Assembly: GCA_016795325.1 (NCBI GenBank)
Contig: JAEUHY010000015.1
Span: 186,001 to 250,000 of the forward strand
DNA from: Planctomycetota bacterium
GTDB taxonomy: Bacteria; Planctomycetota; UBA1135; GCA-002686595
Reading direction: 5' to 3'
DNA length: 64,000 nucleotides
Within the stretch, counting starts at the first letter, position 1. Every line of letters starts with the position of its first letter. Shown in pieces: positions 19,751 through 31,282 of the stretch. The position numbers and the translations under genes were made by a program. The notes beneath the pieces were generated by a model. That model saw nothing but the letters and a program-made list of their open reading frames with translations. It ran no database searches and was not told the origin of the DNA.

Positions 19751-22148
19751 CCGGCACGAGCAGCAACGCCGATGCGACCTCGCGCGCTCCGGAGTTGTCG
19801 GAGGGTCGGTTGATCAACGCGCCGTTCACCACCAGCGACGTCGAGCCGCCGCCGTCGAGGTTGAGCGCTTCGACGGCGCCGCGGGCCCACAGCTCCCGCG
19901 CAAGTTCGCCGAGCGTGGCGCCTGCGCTCTCCGCGCTGCGTCCGTCGACCACCAGCAACAGCAGCCTCCCGTCGTGCGTGTAGCCCAGCGCGGTGCGCGG
20001 GTGGCGCGAGTCGAGCGAGCCCATGCCGGATCCGAAGAAGACCTCTTCTTCGAAGGTGACACGCGGCTCGCCGCTCTCGATCAGCATCGGGCCGCCGCCG
20101 AGCGCTAGCCGGGGCTTCCACGGGCGCGCCTGCGCCGGGAATTCGGCGCTGGGCCGCAGCTGTGGCGCGCCTGCGCGGATCGGGCTGGGCGTTGCGTAGC
20201 GCACGAGCTGGCCTTCCACGTCGTACACCCAAGTGACATCGAATCCGCCGTCGGCTTCGATTCCGAACGCGGCGCGCGTCGGATAGAAGCTCGCGCCGTC
20301 GCGCACGAGGGAAGGCGCGTTGTGCGACAGCAGCTTGCCGTCGTCGACCACCAGACTGAGCGACTTGCCGCCGCCGAAGTAGCCGCTGTTGATCGCGACG
20401 AGCGCACCCGCGTCGCGCGCGAAGGACTCGACGGTCTCGAGGCCGTCGGAGTCGTCCGAGAGCTGCGCGCGCGGACGCCACTCGGCTGAGGGGCGCGCCT
20501 CGACGAGCCAGGCGCGCAGCGGGAGTTTCGGCTCTCGCGCTTCGTACACCCGCAGCGAGCGCGGCAAGCTCTGGTTCAGGTCGTCGCGCGGCTTCCAGTC
20601 GAGAGCCATTCGCCGCACCCTGCGATCCGGAGCGCGGTCTGTGAGCGCGACCAGTTCGCCGATGCGACGCGGCGCGTCGCTCGCCGGCAACGCGAGCGTC
20701 ACATTGCACGTTTGCCCACGCCGCCAACCCACGCCCGTGAACTCGACCCAGCCCTCGCGCCAGCGTTCGACCTGAGCGACGTTCACGTTGACGAAGACGT
20801 CAGGGCCCTGCTGCACGCTCAGCTGCAACTCTCCCGAAAGCCCATGGTTTTTTGGCAGCCGCAGGGCCAGTCGCGGCCCGCCGTCACCCGTCGTCGTCAC
20901 CGACCAACTCACCGTTACCGACGCGCCGACCGGCAACTCGAGCGTCTTCCCACCGTCGAGCGCCTTCGCGCCGCCAGCCTTCGGCGCCGCGGGCTTCGCC
21001 GGCGGACGCCAGTCGTCGCGCTCGCGCCACGGCGCCGCCGCAGGGCGTTTGTACGGTCCCTTCGCGAGCGCCGTGAGCCGGGCGCCTTGTTCATCGAGCA
21101 GGCCCTGGTGGAAGAAGTACACCTCGCCGCGCAGCTTGCGTTTGCGGTTGAGCTCGACCGACTCGCACAGGAGCTCATCGCTCGCGCGCCAGTCGCCGAT
21201 GCGCGAGAGCACGCCGGGGAACAGCTTGTCCTTGCGCTTGGCGATCCAATCGAGCGCGAACACGCTGCCCAGCATCTTCTCGTACTCGTCGAACGAGCGC
21301 GCGTACACCTGCGGATGCAGCGCGTCGAGCAGCCCCAGCTCCATCCAACGCTCTTGCTGCTGCAAGTACTCGGTGTAGGCCCAGCTCGGCGCGCCCGGCG
21401 CCATCGAGAAGATCAGCCCCGGTCGCACGGCCTTCACGTCGGCGCGCAACTCCTGCAAGTACTCGGTCAGCCGTTCCGCGCGCCACGCGAGCCAACGCGG
21501 CTCCTTGGGGTCCTTCGGCGCGTCGCGCCCCGTGTCCGCCTTGTACGCGGCGACGACCTGCGGGTTGTAGCCCGCTTCGCACGGCAGTGCCGGCAAGCGG
21601 TCGTCGCCCTGCACGCCGTCGACGTCGTAGTTGCGGCACACCTCGAGCACGAGATCGCTCATCCAGCGCTGCACGGCCGGGTCGAGCGAGTTGAGCCAGG
21701 GATAGTTGTTCTTCACCACCGGCTTGCCGTCCTGTCCGAGCGCGGCCCACTCGGGATGCACGGCGAGGATCTTGCCGGGGTACCTCACGTGGCCGTCCGT
21801 GAAGCCGTACTCGAACCACGGAATGACTTCGATGCCGCGCTGGTGCGCTTCGACGATCGTCTCCGCCAGCGGATCGCGCCCCTCGTAGCGCGGGTCGATC
21901 GCCTGTCCCGTGAGCGAGCGCATCACCTCGCTCGGATAGAGCGTCGCGCCCTTGCTCCACACGACCGGGAACACGACGTTGATCCCGCCCTTGGCGAGCG
22001 CGTCCAACCCGGCTGCGATCTCGGCGCGCGAATCGAAGAAGCTCGTGCTCGTGTTGGGGATCCAGACCGCGCGCAATTCGCGCTCGCCGGCGAGGGCGCA
22101 GTCTGCGAAGCACACGGCGGCGGCGAAGATCGCTATCAGGCGTTGCAT
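19743..22148 (-). CDS. Secreted GHL10-type glycosidase fused to a phosphodiester glycosidase (NAGPA) domain
   Basis: An 801-residue exported protein with signal peptide MQRLIAIFAAAVCFADCALA. An ATG further upstream would only add Arg-rich sequence. Residues about 22-420 match the GHL10/DUF187 barrel: RAVWIPNTSTSFFD, GINVVFPVVWSKGATLYPS, WFEYGF and a long loop ending GVQGDDRLPALP. After a linker and beta-rich region (about 420-560), residues about 575-800 form a phosphodiester glycosidase domain like the N-acetylglucosamine-1-phosphodiester alpha-N-acetylglucosaminidase family: AINSGYFGGG, LALGGGPMLI, RTALGYTHDGRLLLLVVDGR and LNLDGGGSTSLVVNG. It probably attacks extracellular glycans or sugar-phosphate-capped polymers. 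It is divergent from the formate dehydrogenase genes across about 250 bases. Confidence 0.85.
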   Translation of the reverse strand: MQRLIAIFAAAVCFADCALAGERELRAVWIPNTSTSFFDSRAEIAAGLDALAKGGINVVFPVVWSKGATLYPSEVMRSLTGQAIDPRYEGRDPLAETIVEAHQRGIEVIPWFEYGFTDGHVRYPGKILAVHPEWAALGQDGKPVVKNNYPWLNSLDPAVQRWMSDLVLEVCRNYDVDGVQGDDRLPALPCEAGYNPQVVAAYKADTGRDAPKDPKEPRWLAWRAERLTEYLQELRADVKAVRPGLIFSMAPGAPSWAYTEYLQQQERWMELGLLDALHPQVYARSFDEYEKMLGSVFALDWIAKRKDKLFPGVLSRIGDWRASDELLCESVELNRKRKLRGEVYFFHQGLLDEQGARLTALAKGPYKRPAAAPWRERDDWRPPAKPAAPKAGGAKALDGGKTLELPVGASVTVSWSVTTTGDGGPRLALRLPKNHGLSGELQLSVQQGPDVFVNVNVAQVERWREGWVEFTGVGWRRGQTCNVTLALPASDAPRRIGELVALTDRAPDRRVRRMALDWKPRDDLNQSLPRSLRVYEAREPKLPLRAWLVEARPSAEWRPRAQLSDDSDGLETVESFARDAGALVAINSGYFGGGKSLSLVVDDGKLLSHNAPSLVRDGASFYPTRAAFGIEADGGFDVTWVYDVEGQLVRYATPSPIRAGAPQLRPSAEFPAQARPWKPRLALGGGPMLIESGEPRVTFEEEVFFGSGMGSLDSRHPRTALGYTHDGRLLLLVVDGRSAESAGATLGELARELWARGAVEALNLDGGGSTSLVVNGALINRPSDNSGAREVASALLLVPAR

Positions 22149-22395
22149 GCGCACGAAGTCGAGCTCGGTGGAGGGGCGGTGGCTGGCTGGGCGCGCGCCC
22201 GAGCCGCGGGGTCGAGGGCCTAGTTGGTCGAGCGGTCGGGCGCGGTCCAATTGGACGGCAGCGCGCAGGTGCTGGGAAGGGTCTGTCCCGCTCGTTCTGC
22301 GCGCGCGCGCAAGACTCATTGCCGCGGCGCTTGCGGGCGTGCGGAGCGCGGTCCATCCTCATGGCGGCGGCGAGACCGCCAGAAGGAAAACGAAC

Positions 22396-24324
22396 TTGAA
22401 GAAGCGCTCCAACGGGCCTGCGCGGCCGCGACTGACCCAACCGCTCGTGCGCGACAACGGCGTGCTGCGTCCCGCCACCTGGGACGAGGCGCTCGAGCGC
22501 GCCGCGGAAGGATTCCGGCGAAACCGGCAGACTCGGGGCGGGGACGCACTGGGCATCTTCAGCTGCTCGAAGTCCACCAACGAGGTGAACTTCCTGGCGC
22601 AGAAGCTCGCGCGCGTCGCGTTCCGCACCCACAACATCGACAGCTGCAACCGGACGTGACACGCACCTAGCGTCGTCGGTCTGGCGACGGTTTTCGGTGC
22701 GGGCGGCGGCACGAACTCCTACCGCGAGGTGGAGCAGGCTGACGTCGTTTTCTTGTGGGGCTCGAACGCGCGCGAGGCGCACCCGATCTGGTTCCACCAT
22801 CTGCTCAAGGGCGTGAACAACGGCACGCGCCTGTACGTGATCGACCCGCGGCGCACATCGTCGGCGCAGTGGGCCGACGTGTGGCTCGGTCTAGACGTCG
22901 GCAGCGACATCGCGCTCTCCAACGCGATGGCGCGCGAGATCATCCACGCAGGCCTCGCGCACCGCGAGTTCATCGAGCGCGCGACCGAAGGATTCGAGGC
23001 CTACCGCGCGTCGGTCGAGCCGTACACGCTCGAGGTCGCCGAGCGCATCACCGGCGTGCCGGCGGACGTGATCCGCGAGGCCGCGCACACCTTCGCCAAG
23101 GCGAAGAACGCGATGATCTGCTGGACGCTCGGCATCACCGAGCACCACGACGCGGTCGACAACGTGCTCGCGCTGATCAACCTGACGCTGCTCACCGGTC
23201 ACGTCGGCAAGTGGGGCTCGGGCTGCAACCCGCTGCGCGGTCAGAACAACGTGCAGGGCGGCGGCGACATGGGCGCGATTCCCAATCGCTTCCCGGGTTT
23301 CCAGGACATCCTGGATCCGGCGATCCGCGAGCGCTTCGAGAAGCACTGGGGCGTGCCGCTCGCGCCGCGCTACGGCCTCAACTTGACGCAGATGCTGCAC
23401 GCGATGGAGCGCAAGGAACTCACGGCGCTGTACGTGATCGGCGAAAACCCGGCGCAGTCCGACGCGGATTCCAACCACGTCGAGGCCGTGCTGCGCGGGC
23501 TCGATCACCTGGTCGTGCAAGAGATCGTGATGACGCGCACGGCCGAGCTCGCGCATGTCGTGCTGCCCGCGGCGGCGACGTGGTGCGAAGGCGAAGGCAC
23601 CGTGACGAACAGCGAGCGTCGCGTGCAGCGCGTGCGCAAAGCCGTCGAGCCGCCCGCGGGCGCGAAGGACGAGCTGTGGATCCTGTCGGAACTCGCGCGC
23701 CGACTCGGCGCCGACTTCGGCGCGCCGACGGCCGAGTCCGTGTGGAACGAATTCCGCGCAGTCGCGCCGCACTTTGCGGGCGGCATGAGCTACGCGCGCC
23801 TCGAGGCGCTCGGCGGGCTGCAGTGGCCTTGCCCCGACGAATCGCATCCTGGCACGCCGTTCCTGCACGGACGGCTGTGGGAAGAGCCGCGCGGCGGTCG
23901 CGCAGCCCCGTTCTCGATCGTGAAGTGGGAAGGGCCCGTCGAAAAGCCTGACGCGGAGTATCCGCTGCTGCTCACGACCGGTCGTCGGCTCGAGTCCTAC
24001 AACACCGGCGTGCAGACGGGCGGCTACGTTTCGCCGCTGCACGTCGGCGAGCGGATCAGCCTGAGCGCCGAGGACGCGCAGCGCCTGGGTGTGGCCGACG
24101 GGGCGCTCGTGACCGTACGCTCGCGCCGTGGCCAGCTCGAGGCGCCTGCGCACATCGATCGTGCGCTGCGTCCGGGGCTGGTGTTCATGACGATGCACTT
24201 CCCCGACGAGATCAACACCAACGTGCTCACCATCGACGCCGCGGACCCCAAGTCGGGCACCGCTGAGTTCAAGGCCTGCGCCGTGCGCGTCGAACTCGCT
24301 GCGCAAGCGGCGCACGTGAGCTGA
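22396..24324 (+). CDS. fdhA: Formate dehydrogenase catalytic subunit, selenoprotein (UGA read as selenocysteine), lacking its Fe-S domain
   Basis: A 642-residue molybdopterin (or tungstopterin) enzyme oxidising formate to CO2. The start is TTG with AGAAGGA eight bases upstream, giving MKKRSNGPARPRLTQPLVRD. An in-frame TGA at 22657-22659 is codon 88, in IDSCNRT-U-HAPSVVGL, exactly where the family has its active-site Sec/Cys followed by His. The frame continues without interruption to the real stop, and a SECIS hairpin directly follows the TGA. Downstream motifs are intact: FLWGSNAREAHP, IDPRRT, GCNPLRGQNNVQGG, ENPAQSDAD, and the C-terminal pterin domain with TTGRRLESYNTG. The usual N-terminal [4Fe-4S] domain (four Cys, CIKG) is absent and is found at the end of the next protein, seven bases downstream. 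Annotation pipelines would split this gene at the UGA. Confidence 0.9.
22657..22701 (+). promoter_or_regulatory. Selenocysteine UGA codon and bacterial SECIS hairpin
   Basis: Immediately after the TGA, CGCACC (22662-22667) pairs with GGTGCG (22696-22701), and CGTCG (22671-22675) pairs with CGACG (22685-22689). The inner helix extends by a U-G and a C-G pair (22676-22677 with 22683-22684), leaving the five-base apical loop GGUCU (22678-22682). From memory of the E. coli fdhF element, its apical loop is also GGUCU and also begins 18 bases after the UGA. The loop G and U contact SelB in that system. Confidence 0.88.
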
Positions 24325-24331
24325 ACCGAGC

Positions 24332-27172
<2,841 letters not shown>

Positions 27173-27351
27173 GCGCGCGAAACTCGCGGTTTTTCGTCCG
27201 ACGGGGCTCTCCTCGACTGCGCAGCTTCGAGTCCCAGCCCTGCGTTGACGCTGCGCTCGAGCGCGGCCGTCCAACCGCACGTTAGTCGCAGCTCGCGGAG
27301 GCGCCGCGGGCGAGCAGCGCGAGCGCGCGAGAAGTTACGATCGTGCGCTTC

Positions 27352-29004
27352 ATGAGCACGAACTCAGTCGCGGTGGATGTGCTGGTCGTCGGTGGGGGAG
27401 CGAGCGGCGCGGCTGCGGCCTGGCAGGCGGCGCGCGCCGGTGCGCGCACGTTGGTCGCGGAGCCGACGCCCTGGCTCGGAGGTATGGTCACGGCCGCTGG
27501 CGTCAGTTGTTTGGACGGCAACGAAGGCGCGCTCGGAAGCGGCTTTTTCGGGGCGTTTCGCGCCGCGATCGAGGCGCACTACGGCGGCGCGCAGAACGTG
27601 CGCACGGGCTGGGTCAGCAACACCTGCTTCGAGCCGCGCGTCGGCGCCGCGGTGATGGCGCGCATGGTCGCAGCGAGCGGCGCCGAGGTGTGGTGCGGGG
27701 CCGAGCTCGTCGCCGTGCTGCGCGAAGGCCGCCGCATCGTCGGCGCACGCCTGCGCCGCGCGGGCGAACTCGTCGACGTGCGCGCGCGCGTGACGATCGA
27801 AGCCACCGAGTACGGCGACGTGCTCGCGCTCGGCCAAGTTCCTTTCCGGCTCGGACGCGAATCCTCGGCGCAAACGGGCGAGCCCGACGCGCCGGCGGCG
27901 CCGGACCTCGAGCTGCAGGACCAGACCTACGTCGCGATCCTCGCTAAGCACGCGGGAAAGGCGCCGCCCGTTCCGCGGCCCGAGGGTTACGACCCCGCGT
28001 TGTTCGATTGCTCGACTTCCGATCGCTGCACCACGCCTGATCCGTTGCTGCTCAACCACGGGCTGCACGACTGGGCGAGCTTCCTGGGCTACGCGCTGCT
28101 GCCCGAGGGGAAGTTCATGCTGAACTGGCCGTTCCACTCCAACGACAGTCCGGCGAACGGACTGTTCGGCAGCGCGGACGAGCGCGCGCGCTGCATCGCC
28201 GACGCCAAGCGGCGCACGCTGGCCTTCGTGCACTACATGCAGAACGAACTCGGCCACCCCGAGTGGGGCCTCGCCGACGAATTCGGCACGAACGATCGTC
28301 TGCCCTGGATTCCGTACGTGCGCGAGAGCCGCCGCGGCGAGCCGCTGCGTTGGATGCGCGAGCAAGACGTCGTGCCGGTCGGCGGAGCGCCGCGCCCGCC
28401 GATGCAGCCCGACGCCATCGCGGTGGGCGACTACTTCCTCGACCACCACCACTCCAAGAGCCACTACCCGCCGGCGAAGCGGTTGGTCGAGAACTACCCC
28501 AAGAACGCGCCGTTCCAGGTTCCGTTCGCGGCGCTCGTGCCGCGCGACACCGACGGGCTCGTGCTGGCCGAGAAGTCGATCGGCGTGACGCACATCGTCA
28601 ACGGCTGCTCGCGTCTGCAGCCGGTGGTCATGCTCATCGGTCAAGCTGCAGGCGCCGCGGCCGCGTTGTGCGCGGCGCGCGGGATCGAACCGCGCGAACT
28701 GGCGGCGCGCGAGGTGCAGGAATTGCTGCTCAGCGAGCGGACGATGCTCGTGCCGATGCGCGACCTGCCGTCGACGCACGCGCACTTCGTCCCCGTGCAG
28801 CGCCTCGCGGTGACGGGCCTCGTCACGTCGCGCGATCCGCTGCAGTTCGGCCCGGACGCGCAGCTCGAGCGCAGCGCGGCGGCCGAGTACGCGGAGCGTT
28901 TCGCGGCGGCGAACCTCGGCTCACGCGACGCGGCGCTCGCGCTGTGGAAAGCCGGAGTGACGCGCGCCGAGTACTTCGCGGCGCTCGACGCCCTGCGCGC
29001 CTAG
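27352..29004 (+). CDS. FAD-dependent oxidoreductase (FAD_oxidored family)
   Basis: About 550 residues. The dinucleotide-binding motif VLVVGGGASGAAAAWQAARAG begins near residue 10, followed by EPTPWLGGMVTAAGVSCLDG, typical of the PF12831 family of FAD-dependent dehydrogenases. There is no signal peptide. C-terminal landmarks are GLVLAEKSIGVTHIVNGCSRLQP and VVMLIGQAAGAAAALC, which close the FAD site. A GTG nine bases upstream (27343) has a better-spaced GAGAAG and is an equally possible start. The substrate is unknown; relatives are often annotated as xanthan-lyase-like or sugar/polyol oxidoreductases, which I cannot confirm. It stands alone, convergent with the hydantoinase gene. Confidence 0.82.
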   Translation: MSTNSVAVDVLVVGGGASGAAAAWQAARAGARTLVAEPTPWLGGMVTAAGVSCLDGNEGALGSGFFGAFRAAIEAHYGGAQNVRTGWVSNTCFEPRVGAAVMARMVAASGAEVWCGAELVAVLREGRRIVGARLRRAGELVDVRARVTIEATEYGDVLALGQVPFRLGRESSAQTGEPDAPAAPDLELQDQTYVAILAKHAGKAPPVPRPEGYDPALFDCSTSDRCTTPDPLLLNHGLHDWASFLGYALLPEGKFMLNWPFHSNDSPANGLFGSADERARCIADAKRRTLAFVHYMQNELGHPEWGLADEFGTNDRLPWIPYVRESRRGEPLRWMREQDVVPVGGAPRPPMQPDAIAVGDYFLDHHHSKSHYPPAKRLVENYPKNAPFQVPFAALVPRDTDGLVLAEKSIGVTHIVNGCSRLQPVVMLIGQAAGAAAALCAARGIEPRELAAREVQELLLSERTMLVPMRDLPSTHAHFVPVQRLAVTGLVTSRDPLQFGPDAQLERSAAAEYAERFAAANLGSRDAALALWKAGVTRAEYFAALDALRA

Positions 29005-29141
29005 TCTCTCGGATCGCGGGCAATTCGACGGGCTGCTGCGGACCGGGCCGGTTGCCGCTCGAGCGAGAGTCGCTGCAAAAAGCCGTGGCCGCGATGCACG
29101 CCGGCCATCCGCCGCCGCCAACGCGCTTCGGAGCAAGAACA

Positions 29142-31280
29142 CTAGTCCCGGCGGCGCACGACGAGCACCACGCGCTCGTCGGCGCCGAGCGCGGCCGACT
29201 CGGCCCGCGCCAGCGCGACGAGTTGCTGCGCTTCCGCGAGGCCCGACAGATCCGCGATCTGCGTCGGCTTCACCAGTTGCACTTCGGGCAACACGACGCC
29301 GCCGTCGCCCCAGCTCGAGAAGCGCTCGAGCAGCGCCGAGAGCGTGCTCTCGACTTCGGCGGGCGGCACGGCGACGCAGTGTGCGTCGTCCGTCGCAAAG
29401 CGCACGATTCCCTCGGCGTCGAGCGCGCACACCGGAGTGCGCACGAGCTTGAGCAGGCCCAGCAGCACGGGCACGCGCTTCTCCGCCGTGTAGGCGCGCA
29501 GCCAGCCGCCGGTGCGCAGCGCTTGCAGCGCGCTCGTGTCGACACCGAGCGTCTTCGCCGCCAGCGCGGCGAGCTGCGCGTCGCTCGGCAGCGCGCCGCC
29601 CAACTCGCGCGAGCGCATCTGCGGCGTGCCGCGCGCCGTCGCGCGCACACGCTTGTCCTTGCGGTCGACTTCGACGTGCACTTCGATCGACGCGGCGTCG
29701 GCGCCCATGCGGAGCACGCGCTCGAAGGCCTCCTTGCGCAGCGCCACGAGATCGGACTCGCTCGGGCTGAGCAGCGTACGCTCGACCGTGTCCTGCAAGA
29801 TCCCGAGCGCGACGCCGATCGCCGAGATGACCTCGGCGTGGCGCGCGATGCGGTGTTCCATCCCCAAGCCGCGCGCGGTGAAGGGCACGATCGCCTCCGC
29901 GCCGCCGCCGCCGCCGACCATCACGAACTCGGCGGGTTTGGCCTTGTTCTCGACGAGCAGCGCCTTCACGACCGGCGCGACCTTCTTCGCCGCCAGCTCG
30001 AGCACGCGCGTCGCCAGCGACTTGGCGTCGGTCGAAAGCGCGCGCGCCACGCACTCGAAGGCGCGTTGCACCGACGCGGCGTTGCCGCGGCTGTACCCCT
30101 GAGCGAGGCCGAGCACGTTCGCGGCGCCTGTCGGAGTCAGCGCGTGCGTCGCCTTGCCGTTCGTCGCGAGCGCGATGTAGTCATCGGGATCGCCCTTCTT
30201 GGGTTGCACATGCGCGAGCGTGAACTCGAGCGTCGCCTGTTCGAAGGTCTCGTACTTGAGGCCGGCGATGTGGGCGCTGCGTGGACCGACGTCGACGAGC
30301 TTGGTTCGCCCGCGCGGCAACGAGCCGCCCGCCACTCCGACCGTGCGCACGTCGAGCGTGCGCAGGAACAGCCGCCGTCCGCCGATCTGCGCGTGTTGCA
30401 CCTGCGGCCTGCCGTTCTTGATCAGGCAGATGTCGCTGGACGTTCCGCCGACCTCGACGAACACGCCGTTGGTGATGCGCTCGTACATCAGCGCCGCGGC
30501 GACGCCGGCCGCCGGGCCGGAGAGCATGGTCAGGATCGGCCGCTCGCGCATCGCGGCGAGGTCCATGATCCCGCCGTCCGAGCGCATCACCATCAGCGGC
30601 GCGCGAATGCCGCTCTGCGCGACAGCCTGCGCTGTGCGTTCGGCGGTTTCGACCATCTTCGGCAGCATGCTCGCGTTCACGACGGCCGTGAGCGTGCGCA
30701 TGCGCAGTCCGTAGAGCTGCGAGAGCGCGCTCGTCGGAGTTGCGGGCAGGCCGAGCTCGCGCGCGAGCTGGCACACACGCTCCTCGCGGCGCGGATCGTC
30801 GACGCTGAACGCTTCCGCGGCGACGATCGCCTGGCAGCCCTCGCCGCGCAGTTCCTCGAGCAGCGCGCGCAGGCGCGCGTCGTCGAGTCCGCCGGCCGTG
30901 TCGAAAAAGCGAATGGCCGTGAACAGCCGCGCGCCGCCGCCGAGTTCGAGCACGCCGACGTTGGCCTCCTGCCGAGCGCGCAGGCCCTGCGCGCCCGTGC
31001 CGAGCGCGAGCACTCCCACCTTCGCCACATCGCCCTCGAGCAGCGCGTTGGTCGCCTGCGTCGTGCTGTGCGCGATGAGCACGACCTCCTCGGGCGCGAT
31101 GCGCGCCTCGGCCAGCAGCTTCTCCATCGACTGCACGACGCCGCGCGCCACGCCTTCGTCGGCGTGGTGCGTGGTCGGCACGACCGCCTTGCCCACCAGC
31201 TCCATCGCGTCGACGTCGACCGCCACCGCGTGGGTGAACGTGCCGCCGACGTCGATGCCGATCTTCAGACGCCGTTGCAT
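29142..31280 (-). CDS. hyuA: Hydantoinase/oxoprolinase family protein (HyuA-like)
   Basis: A 712-residue ATP-dependent amidohydrolase-type subunit. The start MQRRLKIGIDVGGTFTHAVA puts the ASKHA-type phosphate-binding loop right at the N-terminus. Further family landmarks are HSTTQATNALLEGD, MRSDGGIMDL, LSGPAAGVAAALMYERITNG, EVGGTSSDICLIKNGRPQ and VMVGGGGGAEAIVPF. The C-terminal about 200 residues are more divergent. These enzymes hydrolyse cyclic imides such as hydantoins or 5-oxoproline, normally with a HyuB partner. No HyuB is present in this window. The gene lies two bases after the permease gene, so the pair forms an operon and the permease may import the substrate. Confidence 0.85.
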   Translation of the reverse strand: MQRRLKIGIDVGGTFTHAVAVDVDAMELVGKAVVPTTHHADEGVARGVVQSMEKLLAEARIAPEEVVLIAHSTTQATNALLEGDVAKVGVLALGTGAQGLRARQEANVGVLELGGGARLFTAIRFFDTAGGLDDARLRALLEELRGEGCQAIVAAEAFSVDDPRREERVCQLARELGLPATPTSALSQLYGLRMRTLTAVVNASMLPKMVETAERTAQAVAQSGIRAPLMVMRSDGGIMDLAAMRERPILTMLSGPAAGVAAALMYERITNGVFVEVGGTSSDICLIKNGRPQVQHAQIGGRRLFLRTLDVRTVGVAGGSLPRGRTKLVDVGPRSAHIAGLKYETFEQATLEFTLAHVQPKKGDPDDYIALATNGKATHALTPTGAANVLGLAQGYSRGNAASVQRAFECVARALSTDAKSLATRVLELAAKKVAPVVKALLVENKAKPAEFVMVGGGGGAEAIVPFTARGLGMEHRIARHAEVISAIGVALGILQDTVERTLLSPSESDLVALRKEAFERVLRMGADAASIEVHVEVDRKDKRVRATARGTPQMRSRELGGALPSDAQLAALAAKTLGVDTSALQALRTGGWLRAYTAEKRVPVLLGLLKLVRTPVCALDAEGIVRFATDDAHCVAVPPAEVESTLSALLERFSSWGDGGVVLPEVQLVKPTQIADLSGLAEAQQLVALARAESAALGADERVVLVVRRRD

Positions 31281-31282
31281 CG

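Noticed and set aside
22657-22659. TGA as a true stop that makes the formate dehydrogenase gene a pseudogene
   Set aside because: It lies exactly at the active-site Sec position, the frame is otherwise intact and a SECIS hairpin with the expected loop follows.
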